From NCBI GenBank assembly GCA_930367205.1, contig OV884011.1:145077937-145141936 (forward strand): a stretch of 64,000 nt of DNA. The letters run 5' to 3'. Below are positions 52,101 through 63,519 of this stretch, one piece after another (position 1 is the stretch's first letter; the number at the start of each line of letters is the position of its first letter). The translations under genes were made by a program, and so were the position numbers. The DNA is from Acanthosoma haemorrhoidale. Taxonomy: Eukaryota > Arthropoda > Insecta > Hemiptera > Acanthosomatidae. The notes under the pieces were generated by a model, which was given only the letters and a program-made list of their open reading frames with translations, ran no database searches and was not told the origin of the DNA.

Positions 52101-55100
52101 TGATGGTATAATTATCAAGAAATTTCACAAATGAATCTGTAATGACTACTTACCTGCCTATAGGCCTCATTTTTTTCTTTCTCTAGCTTATCTTTGAGCT
52201 CAGCTATCTTTTCTTTTTCTGCTTTCAACTGGAACAAAAGATAATTGGTATTACATCATAATAACTAAAAATGGAATAAAATATTACATATTAGCTGCTC
52301 AAAAATAATAAAAAAAAGTGCAACAGTTTGTCATTTTAAACATTAAAAAAAACAAAAATAGGTGTTTTAATCTTAATGGTTTTAAATTGTGTAAAATTCA
52401 AAATTAAAGGAAAGTCAATTAATGTTGCTTCTTATACTTCCTGCTATTATAGTTCCTATGCAATTTTAAGTGGAGCATCGCCTTGATGGTAAAACAAAAC
52501 GGATCCACATTATCATAATTCCAACATTTGAGAGGCTACACTCTCCTGTTGGAAACAAACCGCGCCAAAACTGAAGCTACTGCATTAAGACTGTGGCCTC
52601 ACGACAGCTCTTTGAGAGGCCCACGGACAACTCGCCCAGGATTTTTTTTTATAAGTTTATTTACTCAACATTTGATCTTGTTTCGGAAAAGTTATAGGAA
52701 AATTGGCAAGTTCTAAAGGAGTGGAGAGGGTTGATAAGAAAGGGAATCGTGCGGCGCCGCTGTTCTTAATCTCTCGGTGCATATGATCCAGGCGGCTAAA
52801 AACAAAGGCTTCCTTTATTATCTTCCTATATTTTCTGAAAATCAACTAGCAGTTTTTTGTGAACTGTTATAAGTGTTTTGTAATTATTTACTATCAATGG
52901 AATCCGAGCTGTTACGGGTTATATTCTTATATGAATTTAAACTTGAACATAATGCTTCCGACGCTTTTCGAAACATCAGTACGGATTTTGGTGTTGATAC
53001 AGTGTTTGGAAAAACTGTATATCGGCGATTTTCTAGGCTTCACTCCGGCAATACAAGTCTCGAGAATGAATCTCGTGGAGGCCAGAAACAATGTTCAATG
53101 ATGATGAATGAAAGGCTTTAGTACAGGCCAATCCACATCAGACAAGTAAAGAACTTTCAAAACACTTAAACGTCAACCATACTTCTATTATAAGAAACTT
53201 TTATGCTATTGGGGGGGGGGGGGGGGGGGAGATGGACTATGGTGTGTCACATGAGCTGACTGATCGCCTGAAACTTTGTTGAAGTTTTTGTCAGTTAACT
53301 TAAAAAAAACTACGTGATCTGAAAATAGAATTTTGCCACATCCATCATATTCATCTGACTTGAAGCTAACTGGCCATCATTTTTTTCAGAGCGTTTCACG
53401 CATTTAAAAAAAACAAAAATAAAAACAAGGTCAAATTTTCTTTCTCGAATTTATTGATTCATAGCTAAAAAGTTTCTTTGAAAAAAGGCTAAAAAAAGCC
53501 TTGTTAGACATTGGGAGAGATATGTTGGAACTAACAGAAGTTGCTTCCAGTAAAAATAATATCGCTTAAGTTTCTTTTTTTTTTATCTGCCACCATAAGA
53601 ATTGACATTTCATATGTTCCAATCCGATACAATGATCACTGGTGGATTACGAAGACGACTCAAGAGAAAGCGGCTTGGTACTTGGATATATAGTACCATA
53701 ACAGCGGTGTCGGTAAATGGTTCAATGGGAATCTAGCGATAGCTACTCGGCTCTGACAATATAACATAGCAGAGAGAACAATGGAGAAAATGACTTCCTG
53801 GGTCTCAGAACCACACCCTGGATATTGATAAATTCTGATCTCATCGAAAGGTTATAGTATAATTATGCAAACCACTGTCACAAATTAGTGTTGAAAATTG
53901 CGGACCTTGCCATGTGATTTGTGAGATGACGCAAAAATCACATTTGACATATCACATCGAGTTAATAAGTATCCGTTCTACTATAAAAAACTGAACTTGT
54001 TAGGAATCAAATTATGTTGATTACCACAAAGATGTCAAGTTTTAATCAAATTTAATTATACGCGTAGACGAAGTTTCGAAATACTATCTATGCATGCTTC
54101 TATCAGGTTCTCGTGTGAGATGGTCTGAGGGGGAAAATTAAACAACAGTTTAACACATCTTGGTGGACCTGTTTAAACTGTTAACATGTCGCTTCCACCC
54201 TTAGACCATCTCAGACATTCATGACATTTATAGCCAAAACGTCACCCATAAGAGCTTGTTTCTATATACCATGTATGTTTGCATCAGGTCCTTATGGACG
54301 ACGTTTTGACGTACTCTTTATGTCTGCTTCAGATCGTTGATGCGTGGTCTATGTATTTTTTTAATCAACCTATGCCGATTTCCAACGAAAAATAAGCGAG
54401 GTCTCTCATTTCTATTTTCATAGTTAACTATGATCTTAATATTGTCTTTTTTTGTTGCTGACTCATTTTACGATGAAAGTAAGTCATATAACAAATTCAA
54501 CTGGATGATCTCCTAATATTTATGTTCCAATGTTGCTTTCTGTAGCTAAAAGGTACTACTAGTAAACAGCCATCCTTTATGCCTTTTATCCATCGTTTCG
54601 ATTTATTGGTCCATTTTAAATGTTGTTTTTACATATTTTTAGCGAGCAGTTTTCGATATGTGGTAAAAAAGAAATGCCAAAATAGGGTTTTGGTTTAGAT
54701 GTTAGTCCGTAACTATCAGAACTTAATATAGAACTACCAAGAGAAATCTTTTTAATTACTTAGTTTTTGTCAGGACGACACATTTCATTTACCATTCATC
54801 TTTCTATATCATGTATTATTGTATAGCATGTATTATTATATTATAATATATCATGTATTATTCCTTATTATTGCATATCATGTGTCGGGTTGTCACTAGG
54901 GAGGTGCCTGATCACCCTAACCCTGGTGACAAGTGCGAATTGTTCGAGTTAATAACTTGGACAATCGTTCCAGGACGGCGTTACTATCTGACTCCATTTT
55001 ATGATAGGTATGTGCCCCGACAATGCACTATGTTCAAGAGAAGAGGTACAGAGGTTTCATAAAGAATAAGGCAAGTTTTCAGAGTTCGAGCGGAAACTAA

Positions 55101-55910
55101 ACAAGCATCACGGGTACAGGTCGCCAGAGAGTCTGCAAGGAGACTGGCGAGGAGACTAAGAGACTCACGAGGAGACTCCACGAGGGAGCCAAAGAGACGG
55201 ATGAAGGACTCAGAGGCGGATGCGGAGAGACTAGGAGACTAACTTCCAGGGCCAGGGGCCCTGGCGTACGGCGTCACCGAGTAAAGGCGGATGAGGAGAC
55301 TAGTCTTACAGGGCCAAACGCCCTGGTTTAAATATCGTTCCTGCTTGGGGGGGGGGGGGGGGGAGAGCCGGCGTGAGAAAATGCAACCTGCTGACCGATT
55401 ACGTGACCCCTCGACCCCTAAAGGACTGTTTTATGGCTGCCAGATGGCACCCCTGCACACCTGCGCCGAGGCACGTGACCGATAGAGATGCACTAAAAGG
55501 GTTGCTGAGTTTACGACTGTTTATGACATGCCAGGTGGTACCCCTGGCCCCCTGGCTCTTAGGCCTGTGTGTACCTGGCTGTTTATGACTTGTTTTGCTT
55601 CCGAGTTTTATTGCTCAGCACTTTACAATGATTTACATACACTTAGTTCCTGTTATTTTACTTTTGCTTACAATATATATATGCACCAGAGTATAGGGTG
55701 ATTTAACTTATGTAGTTAGCGGTCGCTACATCATGTATTATTCTTTAATATTGAATGAATATTCGTTACCTTTTCACAGTCTTCTTCCAGTCTGATTGCT
55801 TTCTCTAGCTGGAGAAACAGTTCATCTTCCTTCTCGTGCATCTCCGAGTCCTTCCTCTCCAGTCTCCTCTCCAGCTCCTCGTTCAGCCGGCCAAGGGAGT
55901 CCCTCTCCGC
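49188..55910 (-). CDS. Coiled-coil protein with Cys-rich basic motif and Ser-rich tail, 3' part (six exons)
   Basis: I do not recognise the family. Exons 55910-55770, 52228-52154, 51529-51413, 50654-50565, 50265-50120 and 49596-49188 are all bounded by AG acceptors and GT donors. Five are in phase 0 and the last junction is phase 2; together they give 325 codons and TGA. The first four exons are almost wholly charged heptad-like helix (for example ERDSLGRLNEELERRLERKD and LKAEKEKIAELKDKLEKEKN). Exon five contains KGMKHLASCRRRKCSVCAYT, a basic segment with a CxxC pair. The last exon is low-complexity: DEDSSSGDEDGHY, DSGFSSELCEPSP, then a basic stretch FRKLIRRVSKKHP and a poly-Ser end. This suggests a cytoskeletal or adaptor coiled coil. 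The upstream acceptor at 55911 shows that more 5' exons lie beyond; I found no convincing one before the window ends. A mariner and a solo LTR occupy the largest intron. Confidence 0.85.
52897..53568 (+). pseudogene. mariner transposase, internally deleted
   Basis: The plus strand starts MESELLRVIFLYEFKL and continues through the mariner DNA-binding region (HNASDAFRNIS, RRFSRLHSGNTSLENES, then HQTSKELSKHLNVNHTSII). A 19-nt G run at 53211-53229 interrupts the linker. The catalytic core is deleted; the sequence resumes at the third catalytic block (LPHPSYSSDLKLTGHHFF, near 53335) and runs to the C-terminal end. The YSPDL aspartate is kept, but the following Asp position is changed. It lies in an intron of the coiled-coil gene, antisense to it. 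Confidence 0.8.
54800..54882. repeat. Degenerate tandem repeat at the LTR insertion site
   Basis: About three to four copies of a roughly 30-bp AT-rich unit containing TCATGTATTATT. The LTR at 54883 inserted inside the last unit, so the unit continues after the LTR at 55731. Confidence 0.6.
54883..55730 (+). repeat. Solo LTR, family A, 848 bp, with 5-bp target duplication
   Basis: Begins TGTCGGGTTGTC and ends GGTCGCTACA (TG...CA). It is flanked by TCATG at 54878-54882 and 55731-55735. Removing the LTR and one TCATG restores a normal unit of the local tandem repeat. It contains two GC hairpins (55246-55264 and about 55309-55325) and a 17-nt G run at 55347-55363. It lies in an intron, 39 bp from the splice donor that follows the exon at 55770. 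No internal retroelement sequence is attached, so it arose by LTR-LTR recombination. Orientation is arbitrary. Confidence 0.88.
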
Positions 55911-58354
55911 CTGTGTACATACATATATATAATATCTATTTTACTGATATATACTGAAAAATACGCTTTTGTAATTTCCAAAAACAAATTTGGTGCACAA
56001 ACAAAACGTAAATGTAAGAGGTAAATTAAATCAATTATAAAATACGTATTTTTAAATTAAAAAAAAAACCAAACGATATTTTGGTGTTATTCATTTTTTA
56101 CTGTTTTGTTCACACCACTGTTTACAAGATAATTTCTTTTAATATATCACCATTTGCGTTATGGCTACAACTATGTACCATATTTTTATACATCTCTATG
56201 ATAGGTAATGCAATACATGGAAAAAAGACAAAGTTTTATGTTCTATGTGAATGTGAAGGGCGAGATATTAGTTAACACCGAATAAAACGAAACCGAAAAA
56301 ATCGCAAGTGAGTACCCGTTTGAGAATAGGATCCCCCCTTTCTTAACAACTAGTTTAAATTTGTTAAAATTAAATTAAACGGGATGGAAAAAGAACTGAT
56401 ATTGGCTGATTTCACTTCAATGCAATGTATTTTAAGCAGTCTGTGTTACACTAACAACTCTAATTATCGTTAAAAATATAATACAAAAGGATTAGGTGAT
56501 GGGGCTAACCTTCGGATATATATATGCGACCTAAAACTAACTTATTCCTAAAGCCTTTCCGCCTTGACTCCCTGATGCCATTGAGGGGGAAACGGACAGG
56601 GGAAACTCGTGTTGAACACGGGATTTAATGGGCGAATGAACTCATCCACTGTAGGCAGTATCCCATTTTGACCCTAGAGAATAAGACTGACTAGACTTTC
56701 TTGTAAAGAGTGCGATAGTTCACAGTTTATCACTGAGTCCCGTAAATTCCAAACTGTTCTACAAAGAACCGAATTAGCGAAACGAATAAAGCAAGAGAGA
56801 TTCCACAAAACACCCTGAGCATCCTTGGACGAATTGGCTCAACCAACAGATTTAAATAGGTAACGTCACCCTTAATCTTAATTGTTACTGATGCGACGTT
56901 AAATAAAGATTTAAAAAAAAAAGCATTATTGTACCCGATGCGACATTAAAATAGTTATTGTACGTATGTAAGGAGCTATACTACAATATAACCTCATATT
57001 GTAAGACACAATTGTCAACCGAAGCATATAGGGTATAACTGCTTTTCTACACACTATATACTGATACGCCAGGTAATTAATAAACCCACCTGCCCTAATA
57101 ACACTATCCACTCCTTGGCAACACTCATAAGAATGAATTGTTTTCTGTGTTATACCGGAACGCTCTACAGCTCACAACTGTTATAACGGGTTATACAAAC
57201 GGAAAAATATTGCATCGTTCCGATTATCCTTCTTCTATTTGATTTTTTTTAATGGTTCCAGGCTTATACCTTTCACCACGCTGCCGGTCATACTTAAGTT
57301 TCTTTTCTCCTTTTTTTTTTATAGTATAATGGTTATTTTTTTTTATTTATAGTACAATGGTTATTATTTTTTTTTTTTTACGGTAACGCTTCCTGATTGT
57401 AAGAATCTGATAGTGAGCTTAGTCTTATAGACTTCCTCGCAGCCACCCATTTTCTGTTTGGCACGCATATTCAAAATCTGCGCATGATAATAAATATATA
57501 ACGAAACGGTAGATGCACTTACTTAAACTAGCGAGTCGTCGCAAAAACTAAACAAGACAAAGGAGAATCGTAAAGGAGGCACTGCCATCTACCGAGTAAG
57601 AGGGAGAAGTATTGTATGCATACTAGAGCCAATAAATCATCCCCATTCATGTTCATGTTTGATTACAATATATCAATAAAAGGATGGAAGGTCGCAGACT
57701 CGACACATATAGCTCACGGCCTGTGTGACTAGATACGACACAATGGACAGTGCAATGAGAGGTCCCTGAATGTAAAGTGTGCCAGTGATGTTTGATATTC
57801 GGGCCAAGTTGCGAGCATTGTCACAACTCTCGACGATTGGATGGCGGTCTATCTCCAGGTCGAGGGCAGGTCACTGGATCGTTCCAGATATATCCTGGGT
57901 TCATATTTGAGAGTTCTACCACTGGAGGAACGTAGGTAGAACGAAGTAGTAAAGATTTTTGCAAGGAATCGAAATTGAAACTAAGTTTGCTAAAGGACTC
58001 AATCTGATTACATAGCTTGAATGTAGCGGACTTGCTTTCTAAGAACAGCGACATCGGACGTAAAAATGATCCAATCGATCTGACGTTCTTAAGCAATGTT
58101 CAAAAACTGCCCAAATAGCGCTGTATATTAAATTAGCTAAGAATTAAAATATGAGCGGCTTATTTGTTGTAGACGATGTAGACCAATTGACATACTAAAC
58201 TGTTTGCATCAGGTCTTAGGTCTTAGTGTGAGATCTTCGGAGTATTTCCCGGTGTGAGTTTGACATTGATAATAAGAGAGAGAATGAATGAATTACGCTT
58301 TATTTTCCAAACATCGCAAATTTAGGTCGTGAACGAACTTTCTTACAAATAACA
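55911..58354. other. Intronic or upstream region of the coiled-coil gene
   Basis: No exon I can support. 56395-56513 is a copy of the GGTGA-hairpin short element (AGGTGATGGGGCTAACCTTC at 56494-56513). 57300-57380 holds two or three T-rich repeats containing ATAGTA.AATGGTTAT. A minus-strand open stretch at 57821-58096 (NDPVTCPRPGDRPPSN) matches nothing I know. The rest shows nothing. Confidence 0.45.
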
Positions 58355-58532
<178 letters not shown>

Positions 58533-58593
58533 TGTGTTTTCGTATTTGGAATAATGTTGCCACTAAATCTAGTTTGTATTTTGTGAATGGGTA

Positions 58594-59544
58594 TGTCGGG
58601 ATATTGGTTGAACAATTGTCGGAGGTCAACAATTGTCGGATTGCTGTAGTTAATAACATGGACCATGTTCCATGTAGGCGTTAATATCTGACTCCATTTA
58701 TTGATAGGGATGTGTCCCGACAAGACACTGTGTTCAGGATGAGGTTCAGAGGTTCATAAAGAATAAGACCAGTTTTCAGAGTTCGGGAGAGATCGGCAGC
58801 GTAATAAGTACAAGTCGTCAGGGGTCTGCTATAGGCTGTGAGGCAAAGTGCCGTCGTATAGGTGTAGCATAGCAAGAGTCGATTAGCGGAAGGCTGAGGG
58901 GGGCTTACTCCCAGGGCCCCGAGGCCCTGGCATATCGCGAGGTAATCGGATGTGGAGACTAGGAAAACAGAGTGAGCCCACCAGGGCCAGGTGGCCCTGG
59001 GGTTAGTGATAAGTCGGCGGCTATGAAGACTGAGAGACAGAGTGGGCCCACCAGGGCCAGGTGGCCCTGGAGTAAGTGATAAGTTGTGCGGCTATGAAGC
59101 TTGAGAGACCGAGTGGGCTGAAGAGTGAAATTTTACTGATATAAATATGATAACCCCCTCCCTCGTGGAAGGCCGTTGGGATACAAGGGTGTGTTTAATA
59201 TAGCTGCTAGGGCTTCACCCCCTTGGGTTATTTGACCACCTATAGCAAGGTTATTATCCCATGGGTCCCAAAAGGGTTCCTAGCATGATTTATTGACCGT
59301 GGGAACGTGACTGAAGGTCTATTTTAATAGGGGTAAGTGTCCTTTGCCCAGGTTTTATGGTACCAGGTGGCTAATTCTCTTGGTTTATTGCCGCACCCTT
59401 TTAGCACTTGTCTACGACTTCCGACCTCTCTATGATTTATTACCAGAAGTTACATAATGAAGTTACATGACATTTTCTATTATAATACATTAATTATGAA
59501 CCAGAGTGTAGGGTAATTTACATATATAGTTAGCGGTCGCTATA
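58594..59544 (+). repeat. Solo LTR, family A, 951 bp, with 5-bp target duplication
   Basis: Starts TGTCGGGATATT and ends GCGGTCGCTATA (terminal CA mutated to TA). It is flanked by GGGTA at 58589-58593 and 59545-59549. It is longer than the copy at 54883 partly because of a duplication of about 70 bp (about 58966-59105), each half bearing CCAGGGCCAGGTGGCCCTGG. A third hairpin lies at 58911-58930. The CTGACTCCATTTATTGATAG and CCGACAAGACACTGTGTTCA segments match the first copy. Confidence 0.85.
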
Positions 59545-59549
59545 GGGTA

Positions 59550-61857
59550 TAAAGTGATCAATAGACTGTATATACATGAAAACTGAATAAATGGGAAAAA
59601 TACAAAACTGGCCTAGGGTAATTGAAAAGAACTGTATATTAATGGTTAAATGGGCCACAAACAGTAACGTTAGTAGTTAATGTGTCAGTGAAATGTAACA
59701 TAACAAGTCGACAGGAGCCTCAGTGATAATTGTGAAGACTAGTTTGGGCCCATAAATGTAGGCGGTTTCATCCCCCTTGATGAATAGTTTTGATGTCGTC
59801 ACTTACTTAGCTGATGGGGTTGCTTAAGTCATGTCTCGTTGTCCGTCATCATTCGGGATACTCAAGCTAGTATAGTAAGCAAGCATAGTGAGCGAGTTCA
59901 TAGCCAGAGAAGAAACAAATTAGGATGTCCAGTCACTCAACGTGAAACAAATCTTGCCCAGTTTTTACCGGTTTCGGCTGGACGCTCTCTGGTTGGTTGA
60001 AGATTGCCAACTTACGGTGACCTTGCAATGTTGCTTCTGACCTGGATCGTACAGTTATTTGAATGAAAATCCCCCCTTTTCCCGGAATCTGATTGTTTCA
60101 GCAGCCATGTCTTAGTGCTCGACAGCACCACTAAACTAACCACCTATTGTCTACTTAGAATATTATAGCCAATGAATTAGTCATAATGTAAATTAAAAAA
60201 ATCTTCGATAAACTAGATTACCAACATTCTATTACTTATAAACATTTTATTTCAATAATGGTAAATATCAGAATTAATTAAGGGAACATATGACTGATGG
60301 CGCGTGATGCTGACCATATCACCTTCCTAAAATAATCTTCGGTGAAGAAGTGTGCTTACCTAATTAAAAATAAATGTTCGTTCACTTAAATCAATATACC
60401 ACTGGCATAGTTACATGGTGTTAAAAGCAATCTGTGTGGTATGCAAGCCCGCATAACTGAGAAGTAGGGAAGGCTTCAGCAGATTGTCATGTTCAGGCGA
60501 GAATATGATAATATCCATTTCCATTTGAGATCAAATCCAGAACATCCATTTTGGTGCAATGAGAACGAACATTTTTTTCATGAAATGAATAGTGGTGCTA
60601 TTAACTAACAGCATCTAGATTTTTAAAAATTATTTCATGACATTAATAATTCTACTAGCATGCACTGATAGTATCAGGATCACACGTGCCTTGCAATACT
60701 GCAACATGTACATTTACCATGTAATTATAAAAGATACATTTGATCATTAAGGTTTACTGGGTAATAAAATATTACAAATCAATCTGGCACATGTTGAAGA
60801 TGGTTGATTTACATTTTTTTAAATGTTCGGTTTTTGCAGATTTATTTAAATTAAAAACCACCGTATTTATTATTTTGTTGTACTAAAGTCAAATTTACAT
60901 TATTTCACTCTCCTAGAATAAAGGAGATTTTCTGCATTAAAGTTTAATGGTTCCGTGAATAAAATTTACATGCCATCTATATATTAACTTTAATTGATGT
61001 CCAAGTTATTTATTTTTAGTCTTCAATATGTTCAATCGCTAATATAATTAGTGGTAATACTTCAAGCATTATCATGTAATAAACATAGGTATCAAGCAGC
61101 TTCTGGATTGTTCAAAATTTTTATATTGATATCGTATTTACCGGATGAATTGTGAAGAACATTGTTGGCATGAACAGGCTGGATCTTCTGCTATAAAGTG
61201 TTGCTGACAATATTAGTTGACATACTATTATTATTAATACTTATATATTATTAACACTTGTGTATCTTGAAGTTTAACTGAAAATATGTTTGTATTCAAA
61301 CATACTCCTTCAAATAAATATATTGAATATAATTGAAATAAATAGTCTGTAACTTTTCATTCCACTTTTGAGTACTCTTTCTCTAGCTTGGAGGTCATCG
61401 AGAATAAGCAACTTGCAGGCTATCTTGAGAAATAACCTTACACAAAGCATTTTTCTTTTCTGAATTGCAAACCATCCCATATATTACAATGGAATGAATG
61501 AAACCTCCACAAATATAATAAAGCAATTACAAAATAATTGATGTTGCCATGACTGTTATTAAGCATGGTCAGCCTAGTAGTAATAATATCTAAATGATGA
61601 TCAGAAGGTCCCAGGTTTAATTTATTATTCACCTTTATTATTATTCTTTTTTATTTATTACCTATTTTAATACATCCCTGTGATACCTTTCACGCTATTT
61701 TCCTTCTTGTGATAATTCATATATTTTCTCAGTTGTAATTGTCATTTCGTTTTATTCATTTAAGTTTTGTTTTTCAATCTCATGCTGTTTGACGGTTCAT
61801 ATGCACATAAGTCCTTTACTATTTATAAGACTCTACTACATCATTGTAATGTTAAAT

Positions 61858-61913
<56 letters not shown>

Positions 61914-63515
61914 AGCATGACTTTATTACTCGTTCCTGTCTGTGATTCTTAGGTCCCCAGGAAAAAGGTTTTTTTTACATTTCGTTTCATGTCATTATTT
62001 TTTCTCTTTAACTAATAATTATGAAGAGGTTAATTGAAGTAAGCATTAATTGAACCAAAATTTCCCCCTTTATGATGACACATTTTTAGAAGGTAGGTCG
62101 CCTAAGCCTCATCTCTCTGTAAATAGTGAATGACCTAGTTGTTCATTCACACAAGGCACTCCTCCAGACACACCCCAACATCGTCCTCGCCTAAGGTCAT
62201 TCGGATTGCGGATTTAAAGAACCTGATGCAGCCGACCGAGGCCGAAAGGTCGCACTGACAACACTTCTATACTTGTGAGGCTGACGCAAGCCAACCATGA
62301 TATAGTATCTTCATTGATATGCGGGTCTTTATATAGAATATTAACATTTAATATTATTAAATGGCTGATTGTTTGTATTGCGTCGGTTCGATATCTATTA
62401 ATGACGCCCTGAGGAAAAAAACAAACTTCGAGGATAATTATCTACGTGTTGCCAATTATTCCGGCTAATGTTTCTAACAAAAATTTTTTTTTACCCATAT
62501 TTACAGTAATTGCTTCATAGGCAGGCAGATTATTCCTTCAGAAACTGCACATCTTAGTTCTTAGATTATATATGCAATTATAAGGATTTCAGGATTCCAA
62601 AATTACAGCTAATTATATTTAAAAACAAATTTTAACAAACGACTTAAAAATTTGAATTCTATGGGCTATGAAACCCTTTTTTTTTTTTTTTTGAGAAATT
62701 GAGGACTTTATTGTTGGTTGTGGTTTACGATTGAGTAAATCTATCTGTCTTCCACACAAACCAATACTTAATAATAAGTCATAGAAGGTATTTATAGACT
62801 AACAAGGGATCCTTATACCTGAATGAGCTGGAGTATCACTCTTTGGGCCCACTTAATAAATAAATAATTATGAAACTTGAAATTCTAATTGCTTTTCCGT
62901 CTCTAAATGTCAATTTAGTATTTCAAAGATTGTCTCACCTAAAGACATGGTTTACTATAAATTACTTTATATACATTAGCTTATATTATGAACTCCCTTA
63001 TGAAATCCAGAGAAGGCTTCATACGTAATATACATAATACTGCATTTCCTCTAAACACAATACGAATTTTAGTTGGTAATTGTCTATAATACTATAACAA
63101 ACTTTTCAATCCGTTGATGAAATAATAAGCCATAAGGGCAGTTTTACAGAAAATGGACAGCCTCCTGCCCCAGGTAGCTATGCAAAGGTATTCCTCAAAC
63201 ATCTCTCGATCTTGTTTATGGAAAATAATGGGAGAGATTCATGCATTAATATTTTTAGATTTCTACACAATAAGACTGTGCAGATTGCGTCCAGTTTTGG
63301 TGTTGGCAAAAATAGTTAACTGATTACAAATTAAGTTCCTTAAGTAAAATAAGAAGTTACAGTTTGCAAAGACACGAAAGCGAGGTTATACAACCAGAGC
63401 AGATCGGCGTCCGTTAGGCTGAGCTGGCGTGACACACGAACTTAAGTACCTTGTGTACATTACTGTATTTTACGGACAGTTATCTTTTAAATAGAAAACC
63501 AGCAGTAGAGTAGTT
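59550..63515. other. AT-rich region with retroposed 3' ends
   Basis: No supportable gene. Two T runs (61860-61911 and 62677-62692) are each followed within 9-13 bp by CTTTATT, which on the minus strand is AATAAAG just before a poly(A) tail. These are probably retroposed transcripts inserted in minus orientation. Sequence bodies to their right are not recognisable. Confidence 0.5.
61860..62120 (-). repeat. Retroposed sequence with 52-nt poly(A) tail
   Basis: On the minus strand an AATAAAG signal (61921-61927) lies 9 bp before a 52-nt A tract (61860-61911), the structure of a reverse-transcribed polyadenylated RNA. The far end is a guess. The source gene or element is unknown. Confidence 0.45.
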
Positions 63516-63519
63516 CAAC

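Noticed and set aside
55291..55588. Overlapping plus-strand frames inside the solo LTR
   Set aside because: Not conserved in the LTR at 58594 and interrupted by the G run.
57821..58096. 91-residue minus-strand open frame with CPRPGDRPPSN
   Set aside because: No family match I know, no splice or start context; it could be chance in a repeat-rich region.
61366..61435. Possible upstream exon of the coiled-coil gene (SKLEKEYSKVE-like)
   Set aside because: No convincing acceptor in the needed phase, and in-frame stops lie just upstream.
61767..61952. Open frame with a poly-Phe stretch
   Set aside because: It is the translation of the 52-nt T run.
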